Source: Pochonia chlamydosporia 170 (Eukaryota; Ascomycota; Sordariomycetes; Hypocreales; Clavicipitaceae). Taken from it: a DNA stretch of 64,000 nucleotides. A program made the position numbers and the translations under genes. The stretch covers positions 5,208,001 to 5,272,000 of the forward strand of contig NC_035793.1 in assembly GCF_001653235.2 (NCBI RefSeq), written 5' to 3'. The notes under the pieces were generated by a model. The model saw only the letters and a program-made list of their open reading frames with translations. It did not search any database and was not told the DNA's origin. Below, in pieces: positions 29,687 through 41,922 of this stretch; the first letter of the stretch is position 1; each line of letters opens with the position of its first letter.

Positions 29687-32196
29687 TTAAAAGATAAATG
29701 AGGCCACAAAGACCAGCGTGGTATACAAGGTCGACGTGGTCAATTCAAACTCAAACCAGGCAGCCTGCCCACCAAAAGCAATCTTCTTGCTCTTGGCATT
29801 GGGATGGGCAACCATTGTCTTGGGATCGCGGTCGAGAAGCTGCTCACGGTCTGGCATTTGCGGAGGGTCGATGGCGTACGCAACTGGGGTCCAGAGAGAG
29901 CTGCAGATGAAGATGAAAGTCAACGGCGGCCAGAATGCGTGCGTCACCAGGCATAGCAGAAGCGAGCGCGTATCATCTGTGCGCACAAAACATCGATACG
30001 ACGTCAGGACCACAGCCACAAGCGTCAGGTAGACAAACGCCAGGTGGAAGATGCCCATGTAGTTGATGAGAATTGTCCAGATTCGACGCACCATGCTCCT
30101 CTTCAGGGCAGGATCACGCTCATTCAAGGCCGAGGCCAAAGAACCGGTAGGCTTGAAAGCCTGCACCTGACCACCGAGCCATTTTGGCAGCATGAAGGAG
30201 CGAATAAGACAGAGGGCGATGTACGGCGACATCCACAGCTGGTATCTGGAACCCCGCTGACCAGTGTGGTAGCCAGCGGAATGAAGAGCACGAACTCGCA
30301 CAGGCGGTTGCTAATGGTCGCAGCAAAGCATGCGCGAATGAGCCAACGGAGTTGCTCCTCGGTGGCGTACGCAACCAGTGGCTTACCCATGATCAGAATA
30401 ATGGGAATGGCAAACAGCGAAATGGTGAGAAGAATAGTGTACAAGCTGAGCATGGCATAGAGAAATCCAGAAAACCGTTGAGCAAATGACATCTGTCGAA
30501 CCTTTTCGCCCCACAAACAAAACTTGAGCTTGAACGACGTGTCCACGGTTCCGATGGCCCAGCGAGTCCGCTGCTTCAAGTGACTGCCAAAGTCCTCAGG
30601 AACGGTACCAAATTGAAGAGGCTCGTGAACATAGGCAGTCTTCCAGCCCTTGCCGAGCATGAGAGTAGAGGTGGCAACATCTTCAGCCAAGGACCCCAGA
30701 GGGAAGTTGCCAATCTCATCGAGGGCCTCTCTCCGGACAACATAACCAGAGCCGGTGCACCAGGCGACGCCGAGCGAGTCCTTGATGGGCTCGATAACGT
30801 GAACGAAGAAGTCAAGGCTTTGAGACAGGGGGTCGGATGGAGGCGTGTTGTAGAACAGTTGAGGGGGGCAGGCGAGAGCCATCTTAGGATCGATGAGAAG
30901 ATGAGGGAGGACAGCTCGAAGCCAGTCACGCTCAGGAATCTTAGGGCTTGGTTAGTCCGCCATTTCATGCGTACGAAAGGACAAGCATCATTAGAAAATC
31001 GTGACATACCATGTCGGCATCCAAGGCAGCCATGAACTGGCCGGCGCCGCCTGGAAGTAAATGGCTTTGCTCGAGGCCATAGTTGAGATTTCCGGCCTTG
31101 AAGTGGTGAGGTTGCCCAGGAATCTTCTCACGAGCCATGTAGTAGACGTTGGGAGAGGACGCGGCAAGACGACAGATGGCAGCCTCCAGGGTTGCAGATT
31201 TGGCATCGTCCAAAACGATGACACGGAACTTCTCGTAGGGGTAGTCAATGTCGCACGCGCCTCGAACAGTGTCCATGACGAGATCATCATCCTCGCCGCA
31301 ACAGGTGACGAAGACATCGACAGTCGGAACGTCGTACCCTCTAAGTCGGAGCTTCTGTCTATATCGCTTCTTCATTGACATCATAGTCCAGCTGTTGTGC
31401 ATCAGGGACGGAACAGCCACAGCGATTTCCACGGCAATGAAGATCCAAGCGCCGGCATAGGTTGTCTCCTGTGCGTTCTGAGCCCAAATAACGCATGCAA
31501 TACGCAAAGCCAAATAAGCCAGGTATAAACCAGTGTTGGCAAACGTCAAGACGGGAACCAGTCTGAACAAGTGACGTCTCCAGCCCTTCCAGATGTCGCT
31601 ATCATCTCGCTTGTGCACGATATCGATGGACTCACGGTCAATCCAATCCTTGCCTCCAGCTGGTGGTTGAGCTTGCTTGAGGAGTCCTGTGAGGCTGATT
31701 TGACTTTGGTTCTGTTCACTCATTTCATTAGCGTTGAACAGAAAAAAGCCGAAGAGAGGAAGCAAAAAGTACAAGCCTAATTCAAAGAGTGAGGGGCAAA
31801 TTGCTAGTTTCTTACCATGGGCGTTGACGGGCCAGATTCATTGTGGAATGGAACACCATACCGAGGGGAAACGGAAGAGTCGACCGGCGTCTGTTGCCCA
31901 GTCCGCCATGAGCGAACACTAGAACGGGAACCGGCAGCGCTGTCTACCAACGTCTGGGATTCCGAACGACCACCAATTGAAGGTGGCCAGACTGGCGATG
32001 AAGATACGTATTCCTCGGGATGAAACGAATTTGGCCGTGAGTATGAATTTGGCCTCGGAGGTCTCGGAGTGCCTCTGGCTGGCCTGGCAGGATATTCTTC
32101 TATATAAGCTTGTTGTTGCGGGTAAGGGTGATATTGCTCTCGACGCTGAAATGTTCCTATTTCCAACATTTCCTCTTCCTCAGGGTAGCCCTTCAT
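29687..32196 (-). pseudogene. TFT1: Cellulose-synthase-like GT2 (Tft1-type mixed-linkage glucan synthase), single-base frameshift
   Basis: Exons on the minus strand: 31816-32196, 31010-31711, 29687-30939; about 778 aa if the frame is kept. Introns are 104 bp (31712-31815; branch GCTAATG, acceptor AACAG) and 70 bp. After a disordered N-terminus come two membrane helices and the processive GT2 core: VIVLDDAKSAT, ALDADM, SLAEDVATSTL and QRTRW (D, DxD, ED, QxxRW), then about five membrane helices. In A. fumigatus the related Tft1 makes beta-1,3/1,4 mixed-linkage glucan. Around 30278-30279 the frame reads LFIP in one frame and continues AGYHTGQRGSRYQLW in the next. One missing base (CC for CCC) explains it. 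The break falls in a conserved segment, so either the gene is inactivated late or the base was lost in assembly. Confidence 0.85.
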
Positions 32197-33578
32197 TTTT
32201 GCGGTTGGCTAGAAGCGCCCGACCTCTGGATTCTAGTACAAGCTGTGACGACTGCTTCGCCAAATCTGGGCCAAAAACCTGAAGATCGTGGGGTTTCAGA
32301 GTCGAGAGTACCGGGACAGGAAAGAAGAGCAAGAGACAGCGTTGGAATGCAACGGTACCACTGGGTAAAAGCGAATGAGGCCGGTGGTTGCCAGCTGACT
32401 GACGTCGTGGAGGATTTGAGACAGGACGAACAAGTGATTTTCTGTCTCTGCCTATGTTTTTGGGGAGGTGTTTCCCGTTCTCCCTCTTGTCTAGATGATG
32501 ACCACTGCTCAGGGGGGGAGGCTGGAAGAGAGAGAGAGCGCAATTTGGGGTCGTTGTCGTTCTGGGAGTGGAATGTCGCTGGGCTAAGCTGTTGTGCCGG
32601 TCGAACGATGTCGTTTCTGTTGTCGACCTGACAGAAACGAGAAACGAGCGGGACGGTGGGAAACAAGAGATTGTTCGGCACCCACACGCTAATATGACCT
32701 CTGCACCACGAAAACGAATGTAAGAGAGATTTAATGTTTGCAACAAGGTCGCGATGGGGAGAATCGCTCAGGAGCCTGGAGGATGAGGAAGAAATCGAAA
32801 GGATGAGCAATACGAGGAGAGATGGAAGACCTAAAGGCCGGCAAGAGCGTCTTTCATACTTGCAAAGTCGATGGACATGACCACCAGTGGTAGAGTCGCC
32901 CGGTCCACGGGTACTGGGTACCTGTGAGCTTTGCACTGGAGGCAGCTAGATGGTGTGGTGGTCCGGGTTGCGGGTGCTATTACGGGCTACGGCCACGGCC
33001 ACGGGCCAGACAACGGAAGGAACGACCCAGACCAGGCAGATGGCGGTTACAGTTTACGGCTTGCGTGGAATTCCCCCCCAAAGAAACACTTGACACAGAG
33101 AGAGCACAAGCCGGCCGATGGCGAATCAGGAGCATCTGCGTATCGCCGCACACCTGAGATGTGGTGATCCAAGCTCCTGGTGACTTTGATCAAGACCTAC
33201 CATTGTATGGAGCACGGAGTACCGACCGACCTTGCAGGTGGCGGCTGTGCCTGGTTCACTTGGTCGGAGCGCAGCGAGATGTGGACTCGCGAGTGGATAT
33301 GACGGAGTGGTTCTCAGACCCAAAACCAAAAAAAAAAAAAAAAACCGAGAAGAAAAAAGTTGGGCTGAGTGGGCTGGGGGTGCCACGACAAGGATCAGGC
33401 ATGGTTTGGGGGGCGTGCGTCTTGATGCAAACACAAACCCAGACATGTTGTGTCACTCAGCGAACGTTGAATGCTCCGAGCCCCATCCATCCCATCTTCT
33501 GTCAAGTCTAGTATTCAAATGCATGATGCCATTGATTGATCAATCGATAGACCAGACATGGACGTCGAGGGATATACC
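32197..33578. other. Gene-poor region, part 1: GT2 promoter and repeats
   Basis: 32200-32900 is the CT-rich (on minus) leader/promoter of the GT2 gene. 33328-33344 is an A17 run. No gene supported. Confidence 0.5.
33328..33344. repeat. Poly-A tract (17 nt)
   Basis: Uninterrupted A run in the gene-poor region, next to AACCAAAACC. No coding context. Confidence 0.9.
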
Positions 33579-33727
33579 CAGTAGTCTGTGGTAAAAAATC
33601 ATTTTGCTGATGTCTATCTAAGTAAGTATATTACTAATATATCGGTATATTGGAGTGTATTAATGTAATATATAATACAGTACAACTAATTCAATGTTTG
33701 TTTGAATACGTTTGACTCCCCACTGTA
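33579..33727 (+). mobile_element. MITE-like element, copy 6
   Basis: Left end CAGTAGTCTGTGGTAAAAAA, an AT-rich core with TATATCGGTATATTGG, right end GAATACGTTTGACTCCCCAC and TGTA. A TACTCCGTA nonamer (33726-33734) overlaps the right edge. Confidence 0.6.
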
Positions 33728-34078
33728 CTCCGTAGATACTGAACAATTGGTGGCCTGGGCTCCTTCATGGCTCCAGATGCTCATGTCACTGCCATCGGAG
33801 TGCGCTGCAGTGCACCGGACGCAAGCACAGAGCAAAGACTTTATCAGTGTCCAGCCTAGTTGTAATGGGTTCCATATCGATTGTTTGGGCGCTTTGGCCA
33901 GCTCACGGCCGACAATACTTCAATTTGATATCAACATCGACTGATGCTACCCGTGGAACAGGCAACTGCATCAGCATCGCCATCCAAGCGGCCTCGAATT
34001 ACCTCGTCTTCTGCCCAAAGCACCGTCAATAATTGCTCAATTGGTGAGGCTACATCGAGCGACGTCTACAATGGGAGG
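33728..34078. other. Gene-poor region, part 2
   Basis: No gene seen between two MITE-like copies. Confidence 0.4.
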
Positions 34079-34191
34079 TTAGTAGTATTTACACAAGGAA
34101 AGGTATCGCATATCGGGTTGTGTGCTGAGGCATCTTGAGCTGTGTTAGTGTATACTTGGATACGTCCAAATACATTTGACCGCAGACTATA
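34079..34191 (-). mobile_element. MITE-like element, copy 7 (inverted)
   Basis: Contains GGTATCGCATATCGGG, CTGAGGCATCTTGAGCTGTG and TTAGTGTATACTTGGA, and ends CCAAATACATTTGACCGCAG then ACTATA. This is the reverse orientation of copy 4. The left edge is approximate. Confidence 0.65.
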
Positions 34192-36958
34192 GTGGTGAGA
34201 GATAAAATGTTTAATGAGCTTCAGGCAAATTTCCGTAGTTGCTTTGTTCAGTGCAGACCCATTATTGATGCCTGAGACGTCTTGCTTCAATGAAGTTGGC
34301 ATCAACTTCAGTATGCCATTTGTCTTGCATCATTGTCAATGCTTGAAGCCTCAACGTCGTCTCAAGTGCTCCCAGCCGTGCCTAGGCACAGCGCCAAATT
34401 GGAAGTATGCAAGTCAACCAGTTCCAATTACGGGGTAACAGCACCTCAGTAACCAGCAGCCCAGGTCTATCTCTCTCTTCAATGTTGATTTGATGGATTC
34501 AATCATTCTTCGCCTCCCCTCCCCCATCTTGACCGAGTCGGAAAAGGGTGTGGCTCAACAAGTCAAGTACCAGCCGCGGCACCTCCACGCCAAGCCCCCC
34601 TAGTCATACTCCTGGTGGTATTTGATGCCACCTGAGTTCAATACGAGCTGTATCAAGCTTCGTCATTCCGTGTCGGGCAGGGCTGCCACGCCTTGGGACA
34701 GGGGATCAATTCGTCAATTCGTCAATGGAGAACAATACGGCGCAGCAGGGTTTGATGTCATGTCATGAGATATCACCAGACTGCATCCCCTTCCGTCTTT
34801 GCCGCAGCGCCTCGTCATACCATCTGGTACAGTGTGTCAAGGCGGACAGAGCGAGCCGTCTGTTGCGTGTGGTCAAGGTGCGTGTGGTGCATCTGGGGCA
34901 TCTGGGGCATCTGTCGAAAGGTCTGTGATAGATTTGATCACATCGACCTGCCGTTGCAGACACCAGACTAGCACGGTCTGCAAGGAAGGGCAACTACATG
35001 CGATTGACAATACTTGACAAGTAATACATCAGTTTACTTTAACAATGTGTCGTGAGGCTCTGTGGTTGAGAAGCTTGGTTTGCGCCTCTGACGCTGCAAG
35101 CTTCAAGCTGCATGCTGCATGCTGCATGTGGTCTGGTCGGGGTCTGGTCGGGCGTCGCCTCGGGCCAAAGAGTCGAGTCACCATTGAATCAATAATTTGT
35201 CAACATCAGATTTTGAACCTCGGATCGCAAAGCCTCCCTGTTCAACAATAATGCTGCTGGCTTCAGCGTCGTCTTTTGGCATGACGAGCTCTGGACAAAA
35301 CGGCGCCAGGCAGAACTGGCAGATGCAGATGCCCAAGCCCAAGCCCAAGCCCAAAATTGAGGAGTGCAGCTATCCGTCTGGTCCGTCTCTGGGTTCAATG
35401 TTGGTCAACTGCCGGTGATGTCATATCCTGGGTTTCCTTGGTGACTGAGTTTCTAAGCGTTCCAGCCACATGTGCACTTTAGCAATCACAACTGCTCGAT
35501 GCGGCTATCGGAAGCAAATGTGCGAGAAAGTTTAAGCCAGGCAGTTCTGGTTGAAAGGGTGTCCACCAATCGACGATTGCGTGAAACAGAATAAATTCCA
35601 TCAAAAACTTGAAGCCTTCTTCTCCAGTTAGGTTTTGGATTGGGGCTGAATTAAATTAGACTCCGTCAACTCAATTCAGTTCCAGTTGTTCTGCATCCCA
35701 ACTCTTGAGTTGACCCCGTTTTGTTGTCCGTTGAATGCCACCGTTGAATTCGAATTCCACCAGACCAGACCAGACCAGACCAGACCAGAGAGAGCACCAT
35801 GCCGTATCGACATCCTTGGCTGGCGCCGTTGAGCAGTTGCGGAAGCGCCATGGGTGATCGGCGATTCCGAGTTGAGCACCAGACCAGACAACTATTGCCA
35901 GCACTTGAAGCCCTCTCAACCAGAATTGTTGACCTTGCTACGAACTGTGCACCGTCGTGCGGTATTAACAACAAATGGCCTGCAAAATAAAGCAGCTTTG
36001 CAACTCCACCAACGATCCGATCCGGCGAACGCGGGCTCCAGTAATAGCACAGCTGAAGACTTTTTTCTCTGTTACTCTCTTGCCACACCCGTTTGCCAAG
36101 GCCAAGTAGTCATCTCCTCAGTGGCCATTCCTCCCCACCCGAACATACATGTGCAGACTTCAGGTAGCTCTCCCAAAGTCCGAAGGTTCCATTGGCGGTT
36201 CTTCACGGAGCGTCAGCCACGATACAGAGGGCTCCATGCTTCAGCGACAGCTGTGAACGATGCAAACTGATTAATCGTTCGCAGACTTCCCGTCGGTTGA
36301 CTGGACAAGTTTCAAGCTGCGGCCATGGCGCTGCGTTTCAATGACTGCCGACGAGTCAAGTCAGCCTGTGCCAGCCAAGGCGGCGTTGTGTCTGGTCCAG
36401 ATTTCCTCTTCTCCACCATCCGGAAGCAATATTCCTCGTCCCATTCTACGAGTGGTCGGATCACATATTGTAATGTCCACCTCGCCATAGAATCAGGCAG
36501 GGCTTGCAGAGTCATTGGCTCCCACTGGTTGATTCTGTGTATTTTGGAACAATATTTACATTTTGTTTTTTTTGTTCTGAGAATGGACCAGCCAGGTCAT
36601 TCCTCGACTTGGAAGTGTTGCTGTCGGCTCTGCACACTGTGCGCACTGGTGGACCTGAAGTGCCGATGGCTTGGATCCAAGTTCAGACGTCTGGTTCCTT
36701 GACTTTAAAGCTGGATGCGTTCAATGTTCAAATGTTGCCATCCAAACATCAGACTCGTCCCTTTTTATTGCAGCACTGCCTTCCTTGCGTGTGTTTAATA
36801 AGCGGACAGTCCACCTTTAGAAATGTCCCAGCTTTGAACCCAGAAACAGGCAATTCAGCACATGATGGATAATTTAGCCAATCCTGGTTCTCAGAAAATG
36901 AAGTCACGTCCCGTGTATGCTGAAGAAAAACGATCTAGATCCTTTGCCTGCTCAAGCT
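34192..36958. other. Gene-poor region, part 3, with tandem simple repeats
   Basis: No supported gene in 2.8 kb. Short tandem repeats: (CATCTGGGG)n at about 34890-34912, (CCCAAG)n at about 35331-35353, and a CCAGA array at 35759-35789. CCAGACCAGAC motifs recur at 35126 (as TCTGGTCGGGG) and 35878. Confidence 0.5.
35759..35789. repeat. CCAGA pentanucleotide tandem array
   Basis: About six direct copies of ACCAG. The same CCAGACCAGAC core occurs singly in many other spacers of this window (about 10800, 11220, 16590, 20590, 21225, 35878). Confidence 0.8.
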
Positions 36959-37075
36959 TACAGCCGGGGGGTCATAAATATGTGAAGAAGGAAAGGTATC
37001 GCATATCGCATTATATGCTGAGGTATATTGGGCTGTGTTAGTGTATGTGGGCAAATACCTTTGACCACCGACTGC
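36959..37075 (-). mobile_element. MITE-like element, copy 8 (inverted)
   Basis: TA then CAGCCGGGGGGTCATAAATA, internal GGTATCGCATATCGCATTAT and CTGAGGTATATTGGGCTGTG, right end GGGCAAATACCTTTGACCAC and CGACTGCA. The right end is the inverse of the CAGTCTCTGGTTAAAGGTAT left end of copy 4. Confidence 0.75.
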
Positions 37076-40000
37076 ACACAGCAAATGTGACACTGCTGGG
37101 ATTTGCTGCTGAATGCCCTGGACAATTTATCATTTTATCCTAGACCCAGGCTTGGCCCTGCCAGATATTCCAGGCATCGTACATACCAAGATCGCCTGAT
37201 TGCAATATATCAAGTCTGAGCCAGTCTGACCAGGTGCATGGGTGTCCGCCGTCGACGGGTTTTAGTAAGCACAGTGCGTACCCGGGGTCACCCCCAACAT
37301 TGGAATAGCATTTCCTCTCAGCGCGTGCCAAAATATGCCGCGAGTCGCCTCCTGATAATTATTAATAGTGTCAAGCTCTCGGCAAAATCCAGTCGCCAAT
37401 CCCGACGCCAGGCTGGTCTTACCGTCACTAAATGATGCTAACTGGTGTTGGACGTTTCTTGAAATGATCTAGCTCGAGGTAGAGAAACGTTCCAGCGTCA
37501 TTGACCATTTCAGGATTGTGCGCCGTCAACCTCGTCCTGTTGGCTGTTGAGTCCACAGATGTTACATTGTCGTTGGCCATGTCTTTGCTAGTGGCTGCTT
37601 GCTCGGCATCTGATGTCTTGTATATCCAGGCATCCCCCATCGAGATTTGTGATTCGAAAGGGAAGGGGACAAGAGCTTGCTTGATTACGGCAAATGCCAA
37701 CCAGGATTCAGAATAGAGCACAGTTTTTGGTTCAATTTTGGTTTGGTGCGTTGACCCGTTTGTTCGTCTGCAGGGGGGTCTGCCACCCTCCATCGGTGAT
37801 TGTGATCACTGATAACTGGATGCCCACAAACTCAAATTTGATCTGCACGCATCAGAATGCAACAGAAGAAACAAGGTTTGGACTTGCTGTTTGAGAATCA
37901 GCCTGCCCATTGAACCACGGAGTTGTTGTTATTGACCGGTTTGTAGAACCCACCTACCTAGGTAGGTACTCAGCTTTGCTAGGATGTGTCAAGTTCCATA
38001 ATAGTTCTCCACGCCTATTGTACGTACGGAGTAGCGACCACACATTTCGGCCTCCTGCGCTCCTTGAGAAGGAGCACTTGAGTTCTTGCCCAAAGATGTC
38101 AGGTTGTAGCAAAACGACTACAGCAAATGTAGCTAGTAGTAAACTGCGCACAGGAAGAACGGTATGAGTAATTCGTGTCAAGTTGGATGGGTTGCCTGGA
38201 GCCAATTCGTATGCACCTTCCGTGTGCACATCGACAACAGTGCGGATAAGTCACCACCCAAACAACAGGAGAGAATCAAATCGCATTGATGAGTCTGGTG
38301 TCGCAAACGCCATGCGCCGACCCATCACAAATAGAACCCCATCCGTCAAGGTCGCCAGGCACGCAAAGCACATTGGATGCCACCGAAAAAAACGTTGGTA
38401 CAGAGGCTGTGCACTGAGGAACCACTCACTTCGCGTTCTCACCACTAAAGCAGACTGGCAACTGAGCCCCTTCCCTCCCTCTCCCACCTCCGTTCGCAAA
38501 AGATGCCACTCTTTTGCGGGTACGACATGGGATGCATCAAGCTGGTATTCGTCGCCAAGGCAGCCATCTCGTGCGATACGATCCCGCCCCTCTTCGGTCC
38601 CATCGCGCCTGCCGAATCCCTCCAATCCCAACATGGCTTGGGCTCTCTTTGTCCGTGTGCGGTACGTGGACTTATCCACCATTGGTTCCTGTCAACTTGA
38701 TTGCACCAAACTTGACACCTTCGCCTCGGCAGCGTCGGGTAGGCGGCACAATTACGCACTGTCGCCCAGGGTACGTACCAGTACGAGGACGAGGGAGGGT
38801 GTTTCTTTTGCGAGGTGGGTCGAGTTCAGAGTCAACACGCCTCCATTTTCTCGTATGGATGATTTGCTGCCACACATGTAGTCGTGTGCTTCTTTGGCGC
38901 CAGCAGGACGGAGTGGTCAGGCGATTGAAGAGCTCAAGCTTTAATATCGGGCTGGAGGACGGCCTGTAACGGGGGTTCCCAAAGCCTAAGTCTGAAAAGG
39001 GGAGCAGAGCACATTTGGTCGCAGAGCGAGCACTGCGGTCTGGAGTCACTGTGAGGTTGTGTCAATAGGCTCTTCCAGGCAGTCTGATATACCGCGCAGC
39101 AGCCCTCTTAGGACCATCACCACCTGGCCCTTTCTCTAGGAGAGTTTGGAGTTCAATGGGGGATTCTCGTTCCATGCTGATTTCATGATTGATGGTTAGC
39201 CTAATCGATTTCAGCGTATGCAAGTTGACGCCTACCAGGACCGCATGAAGCCAATTACGGGATATCGAGCATATTGAATTGTGGCTCTCCCCAAGTGGCA
39301 GATGTGACACTGGCTCCTTGCTTGTGTGCGAAAGGGGTCGAAATTAATCACAGAACTACCCTCAATCCTGCTTTGTTTGAATTCCACACCGAAATAACAC
39401 GCTGATTGTCGTTCATCACCGGCTCGCTCCTTGCTTTAATTGTCTGGATATCATAGGTAGTCATGGGTGAGAAAGGTGATAAGCCGTGGAGGCAACCCAG
39501 AATCCATCCACCTGGCCGACCCGGATCAGCAATCAAGGCCCCCCTTCTCTGTTGCTAATCCGGACCCCTTCTGATCCCTGCATAACTTGCAACTTGGCTG
39601 TGGGATCGGGTGGATTGGTTGTGTTTGACCAGGCGGTGCTTGCAAGTCTAGTCTGGTAGCGTGCTAGGCAAACTGGGTTCTTCTTTTGCCGCTTGTTTTT
39701 TTTTCCCGCAGCAGCGAGCCAGAAGCAGGCCCCCCCTCCAACCAGTCCAGAGTTTGCTCGTCTAGAAACAAAATATGGACAAAAAAGCTGATGAGTGGAG
39801 ACTGGGAGACTATCTTTGGGCACTCCGTATCGTGTCTGGCCTGAGTCGATCCATGTCAAAGACTGGGAGCGAGCGACAGGGAAGCGCCGCATCCGCACAT
39901 GGCTCCTGATGGCTGTTGATGGTGCAGCAACTTTGGCCAATTGTCTGGTCCCAGCACCAGGCAGTTCTTGACACTCCAGCCATAGTGAGTCTAGTTGAGT

Positions 40001-40755
40001 CAATACTTGCTCAGCCAGTCACTTCCAGTAAAGTACGCAACGTTGGCCCAGCGAGATGCTGAGCACCAACGTTCGGTTCAGCTTCAAATCATAGCCGAGA
40101 TCAATTGATGTTCTGAGTCCAGCCAGGCCGTCAGCAGGTGACTGCTGCGGTCGGTCCGGCTCCATGTTCTGATCCTGCCTCGCCCGGCACTACAAGTTTG
40201 CCGGCTTCCACTGTCAGAGTCCACTGTAGCTGTGCCGCAGCCACTGTGCATCCGCCGCCACCGTGGTGAGCACGGCTCCCACAGCGGGTCCGGTGTATTG
40301 CACCAGGCCAGTGCTGGCTCAACCAGCTCAGACTGGCTGGGCCTTGCACAATGTGAAGGATTGATTTCATGTCTGGTGGCCAGAATCTCACCGGAGCAGA
40401 GTATTCAAACCTGTCACATCATCCCCTCAACCCCATGAAACATATCCAGCTTCTTACTCCCACGCTCACTTTTGTCTTCGCCGCCGAATAGACTATCCTG
40501 CGACTCTCCTCGCTCGCTTGCGCTGTGTTTTCTGACCTTCGCTTCCCGTCCATCTCAACGTCCCCGCGAGCGCCGTTCGCTTCGCCCGCCGACGTTCGAG
40601 CCACAACGACTTTACTAGCCCGGCCATTCCTCGCTCATCACCACGAGAACGAACGAGTCCAACCCTCTCGCTGCCCTGGAAATAGCACGGCGCTTTTCTC
40701 CCTTTCCTCCTCTCCTCGTCTACCTACCATCCCGAGTCCTACACTATATATAGCC
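37076..40755. other. Gene-poor region, part 4
   Basis: No gene I can support in 3.7 kb; long frames here (for example plus strand 38183-38881) have random composition. A perfect 16-bp palindrome ACCTACCTAGGTAGGT is at 37952-37967 and TACGGAGTA at 38025-38033. From about 40440 to 40755 the sequence becomes CT-rich and looks like the leader of the GH12 gene. Confidence 0.5.
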
Positions 40756-41922
40756 ATGCTTAGATGGCTTGTTAGTGCCCTCTTCCTGGCACTACCGATT
40801 GGAACTACCATTGGTATTTTGCTAGGTCTTCAGGCATACAATCATGCAAAGGGCCAGCCGCCTCCATTCTCAGGCGGTGATGATGGCAATGGTTTGCCTG
40901 GTATTGGCACTCCCAAGGGCAAGGATACGATAGAAATGAAGTGTGACCAGGCCTTCGGCTTCGATCCTAAATCAAAGAATCAAAACTTCATACGTAAGTC
41001 GGCTTCTCTCGCCATTCGTACCCGCTTTTGCTATTTACCTTTTTGAAATCTTGTCGCAAATTTATGGAGGGGATTTATGACTAGATTTCGAATGCTGACG
41101 AGTTTTCTTTTCCTCCTAGTGAACCCCAATCCTTGGGGCTGGAAAAAAGGCGATGACGGCGGACTTTGCATGCAGGTAAACTTCAATGGGAACAGGACAT
41201 ATGCAACGCAATTCTCGGCACCCCCGTTCAACGTTACCTGGCAATATCCTCGAGCTGCCGCTGGACAAAACAACGTCCATGCCTTCCCCAACGCCAAAGT
41301 GGACAGCAAAAACTTTCCCGTCAAAATTGGATCCATCTCAAAGCTCGAGTTTGACGTTGAGTGGTACCTATCGATGAAGAATGACACACAAGAGGAGGTT
41401 ACCGACAACGATGTGACAACCAATCAGATCAATGCCAACGTTGCTATTGATATGTTTATGGATAAGGATGGTACACAAGCCGAAGACAGTGAGAAGGCTG
41501 GGTACGAAGTCATGGTTTGGTTTGCCGACTTTGGTACTGACGCTTGGCCGCTTGGCAAAACCAACACCGCCGATAAAGGCTTGAAGAATACCACAACCGT
41601 TCAGGGTGTGGAGTTGTACGTACTCGGTGGTCGGTGGTCCATGTTGAGAATGTCTCTGCTAATACTTCACAGCGAGTTGTATTCGGGCTTAAATCCCCAG
41701 ACTAAGCAAATGGTCTTGTCTTGGGTAGCAACCAAGGCGACAAACAATTTTAAAGGTGATCTGAAGCCCCTACTGGATACAATCTTTGGCATGAACAATC
41801 CCGACTATCCACAAAAAGAGGATTATCTGGGATACCTCGCTTTTGGACAGGAAGCCTACAGTTCTACCAAGAATGTTACCTTCTCAGTGCCTAGTCTTGC
41901 TGTCGATGTCGAGACGTCTTGA
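40756..41922 (+). CDS. GH12-family glucanase-like protein with N-terminal membrane anchor
   Basis: Three exons: 40756-40993, 41120-41615, 41673-41922; 327 aa; introns 126 and 57 bp. Residues 4-27 form one hydrophobic helix not followed by a clear cleavage site, so it is probably a type II anchor. The GH12 domain starts NPNPWGWKKGDDGG, shows ATQFSAPPFNVTWQYP, the nucleophile motif GYEVMVWFADFG (Glu209) and the acid/base region LAFGQEAYSS (Glu305), both retained. GH12 enzymes hydrolyse beta-1,4-glucan, xyloglucan or mixed-linkage glucan. Classical members are short secreted cellulases of ~240 aa. Here a Gly/Pro-rich linker (~33-55) links anchor and domain. A role on the fungus's own wall glucan is possible, given the GT2 gene 8.5 kb away (inference). 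Confidence 0.85.

Noticed and set aside
31712..31815. Earlier acceptor (AATTAG near 31777) for the first GT2 intron
   Set aside because: It gives the wrong phase; the AACAG acceptor at 31712 keeps frame and has a GCTAATG branch site.
38183..38881. 232-codon open frame on the plus strand
   Set aside because: Composition is Arg/Ser/His-rich and random, no domain, no splice or promoter context; overlapping frames on the other strand are equally long.
32197..40755. RIP-mutated transposon remnant
   Set aside because: No strong AT shift or excess of TpA over CpA-type pattern was evident by eye; only small MITE-like copies were found. A RIP-index computation would settle it.
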